Origin: Mogibacterium sp.
Lineage (GTDB): Bacteria > Bacillota > Clostridia > Peptostreptococcales > Anaerovoracaceae
Direction of reading: 5' to 3'
NCBI GenBank assembly: GCA_017515425.1
Contig: JAFWFU010000046.1
Span: 1-44,665, forward strand
DNA: 44,665 nucleotides
The translations under genes were made by a program, and so were the position numbers. The first letter of the stretch is position 1; each line of letters starts with the position of its first letter. Below, piece by piece: positions 43,663-44,665 of this stretch. The notes beneath the pieces are model-generated. The model saw only the letters and a program-made list of their open reading frames with translations. It was not told where the DNA came from and did not search any database.

Positions 43663-43881
43663 CTATAATATCACCTTGCAGTCAGGCTCGATTTTTGAAA
43701 TGCATTTGACGGCTTCGCTGAGCACCTTTTCGAATATCTCATCATCAGCCTCTATCATCATCTTCTGCGTCATAAAGCTGACCGAGGCGTCCTTCACGCC
43801 CTCAATCTTCCTGACTGCTTCTTCCATCTTAGCCGCACAATGCGCACAGTCCAAATCCACAAGTTTGTACTTCCTTTTCAT
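43663..43881 (-). CDS. Free-standing heavy-metal-associated (HMA) domain protein
   Basis: A 72-residue ferredoxin-fold metal-binding protein starting MKRKYKLVDLDCAHCAAKME. The CAHC pair is the CxxC metal site, and LDCAHCAAKMEEAV is typical of the N-terminal domain of ZntA/CadA ATPases; IEPDCKVIL ends with another Cys. AGGAAGG lies 8 nt before this ATG; a GTG 9 bp earlier touches that site directly and is less likely. It lies 72 bp upstream of an ATPase that lacks exactly this domain, so it probably acts as its metal-delivery partner, or the ATPase was split in two. Confidence 0.9.
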   Translation of the reverse strand: MKRKYKLVDLDCAHCAAKMEEAVRKIEGVKDASVSFMTQKMMIEADDEIFEKVLSEAVKCISKIEPDCKVIL

Positions 43882-43991
43882 ATCAGACACCTTCCTGTTA
43901 AATAATCCTTTGCGTTTTATATTTATAGCTATTCTATTATGATTTCTCAGAATTATGCTCTACTCTATACCGAGCACTACTATTTGTTCTA

Positions 43992-44019
43992 AGCATTTTT
44001 ATCGCATTGAGCATTTTTA
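43992..44019. repeat. 18-bp-period direct repeat next to the arsR-type gene stop
   Basis: AGCATTTTTA recurs 18 bp apart (43992-44001, 44010-44019), the second copy touching the repressor stop codon at 44020. The remaining gap to the HMA gene (43882-43991) shows no convincing promoter or terminator. Confidence 0.5.
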
Positions 44020-44424
44020 CTATTCCTCTATATGCTCCTTCCCCATGGCTATAATCGTCTTTACATGCTCGTCATCTAACGCATAATAAATCGCCTTTCC
44101 GTCGCGTCTGCTCTTTACCAATTTAGCAGTTTTTAGCGCCCTTAACTGATGAGAAACCGCCGATTGGTTCATTTCAATATCCCTGCAAAGTTCGCCGACA
44201 TTTTTCTCCCCGTCAAAAAGGTCATATAAAATCTTTATCCGCGTAGAGTCGGCAAACATCTTGAATAGCTCCGCCAAATCAAGCAGCGCCTCCTCGCCCA
44301 TATCCTTTAATCTGTATTCGTCGGATTTGGTATTCTCATCTGCTTTACTATATTCAACCGATTTCCTATTCTTGTCCGATTTTATGTGCTTGTCCGTTTT
44401 ACTGAGTTCTTCCGTCTTGAGCAT
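44020..44424 (-). CDS. ArsR/SmtB-family metal-sensing repressor
   Basis: Dimeric winged-helix repressor released from DNA by metal. The 134 residues have a core from about residue 42 (MGEEALLDLAELFKMFAD, ELCRDIEMNQSAVSHQLRALKTA). The C-terminal helix carries D118, H120, H131 and E134, the same spacing and residue types as the SmtB alpha-5 zinc site (D-x-H-x10-H-x2-E). The CadC-type alpha-3 cysteine pair is missing (ELCRD in place of ELCVC), so zinc is the likeliest signal. An extra hydrophilic N-terminus of 40 residues contains a degenerate 12-residue repeat (SDKNRKSVEYSK / ADENTKSDEYRL). AGAGG 7 nt before the ATG supports the full length. Confidence 0.93.
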   Translation of the reverse strand: MLKTEELSKTDKHIKSDKNRKSVEYSKADENTKSDEYRLKDMGEEALLDLAELFKMFADSTRIKILYDLFDGEKNVGELCRDIEMNQSAVSHQLRALKTAKLVKSRRDGKAIYYALDDEHVKTIIAMGKEHIEE

Positions 44425-44464
44425 TTAATTACCTCTATATAATCAATAAGAAAAACATATGCCG

Positions 44465-44508
44465 ATATATTCATATGAATATATTAGCATATGTTCATAA
44501 TAAGTCAA
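44465..44508 (-). promoter_or_regulatory. Promoter and SmtB-type operator of the metal-efflux operon
   Basis: Minus-strand TTGACT (44503-44508), 16-bp spacer, TAATAT (44481-44486). A perfect 20-bp palindrome, ATATATTCAT-ATGAATATAT (44465-44484), covers the -10 and start point. The spacer adds TATGAACATATG, so TGAAC and TTCA half-sites flank the -10 as in known SmtB/CzrA operators. Repressor binding here would block RNA polymerase, and the ATG lies about 55 bp downstream. Confidence 0.8.
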
Positions 44509-44511
44509 GCA

Positions 44512-44540
44512 CTAAAACTAAAAATAGGGCTTGCGCCCCA
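44512..44540 (-). terminator. Intrinsic terminator for a gene beyond the right edge
   Basis: Minus-strand GGGC-GCAA-GCCC (44527-44538, GNRA-type loop) followed by TATTTTTAGTTTT. It faces leftward and ends just before the metal-operon promoter, so it insulates that promoter from upstream transcription. Confidence 0.65.
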
Positions 44541-44562
44541 TACCTCAAAAAATGTTTAAGTC

Positions 44563-44631
44563 ATTGTTTTAATATTTTTTAAAACAATTTAAACACGCAA
44601 ATAGGGGACTTTCGACCCCTATTTGCGTGTT
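44563..44631. other. Two consecutive long hairpins at the right edge
   Basis: The outer one pairs 44592-44607 with 44616-44631: 16 perfect base pairs, 8-nt loop. The inner one pairs 44563-44572 with 44579-44588 (10 perfect base pairs, AT-rich), which can be lengthened by GTTTAA/TTAAAC (44554-44559 and 44589-44594) past a 3-nt bulge, in competition with the outer stem. In the leftward direction they precede the GNRA terminator, giving three hairpins in a row. They may be the 3' end of the off-window gene, a small RNA or a repeat element. No coding frame is evident in 44425-44665. Confidence 0.55.
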
Positions 44632-44665
44632 CAGTTACAGAACGGTTATTGTGCGAATTCTTTTC

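Overview
The window is a dense chromosomal segment from a Firmicute, most likely a member of Clostridia. This rests on conserved gene blocks seen here: argR-recN; ruvC-ruvA-ruvB-queA-tgt; priA-def-fmt-rsmB-stp-prkC-rsgA-rpe; and rimP-nusA-rnpM-infB-rbfA-nrnA-truB-ribF. A PASTA-domain Ser/Thr kinase, AsnA, QueH and strong Shine-Dalgarno (SD) sites agree with this. Genus cannot be fixed from sequence alone. Nearly everything is on the minus strand; only argR, recN and one radical-SAM gene are on the plus strand. I see no rRNA, tRNA, CRISPR array, transposase or phage gene.

Layout. 1-7.5 kb: rRNA/tRNA modification (rlmD, tgt, queA), a GNAT acetyltransferase, exonuclease III and the RuvABC Holliday-junction machinery, with an unlisted 35-residue membrane peptide gene between ruvA and ruvB. 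7.5-10 kb: divergent control region, then argR-recN. 10-13.5 kb: holA and comEC. 13.5-24.5 kb: rpe, rsgA, prkC, stp, rsmB, fmt, def, priA, asnA, queH. 24.6-26 kb: radical-SAM protein and a small XRE regulator with a near-consensus promoter. 26-34.4 kb: the translation/transcription block from ribF to rimP, preceded by a strong extended -10 promoter and a leader with two mutually exclusive hairpins. 34.5-39.3 kb: the accessory region, an operon of three secreted proteins built from Ig-like and fibronectin-III modules. One carries a metzincin-like zinc site and two are paralogues sharing an unrecognised C-terminal domain. 39.3-44.4 kb: a class A penicillin-binding protein and a zinc/cadmium efflux module (SmtB-type repressor, free-standing HMA protein, P1B-ATPase) with a palindromic operator. 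The right edge holds a hairpin series and an intrinsic terminator for a gene outside the window.

QueH, QueA and Tgt together give most of the later steps of queuosine tRNA modification. RimP, NusA, RnpM, IF-2, RbfA, TruB, RsgA, Fmt, Def and RsmB serve ribosome assembly and translation initiation. RuvABC, RecN, PriA, HolA, ExoA and ComEC serve DNA repair, replication and uptake.

The most unusual signals are the three-gene secreted operon, a recurring pattern of short tandem duplications that contain or touch stop codons, alternative RNA hairpins around the starts of rimP, comEC and the PBP gene, and the metal ATPase whose metal-binding domain is encoded separately.
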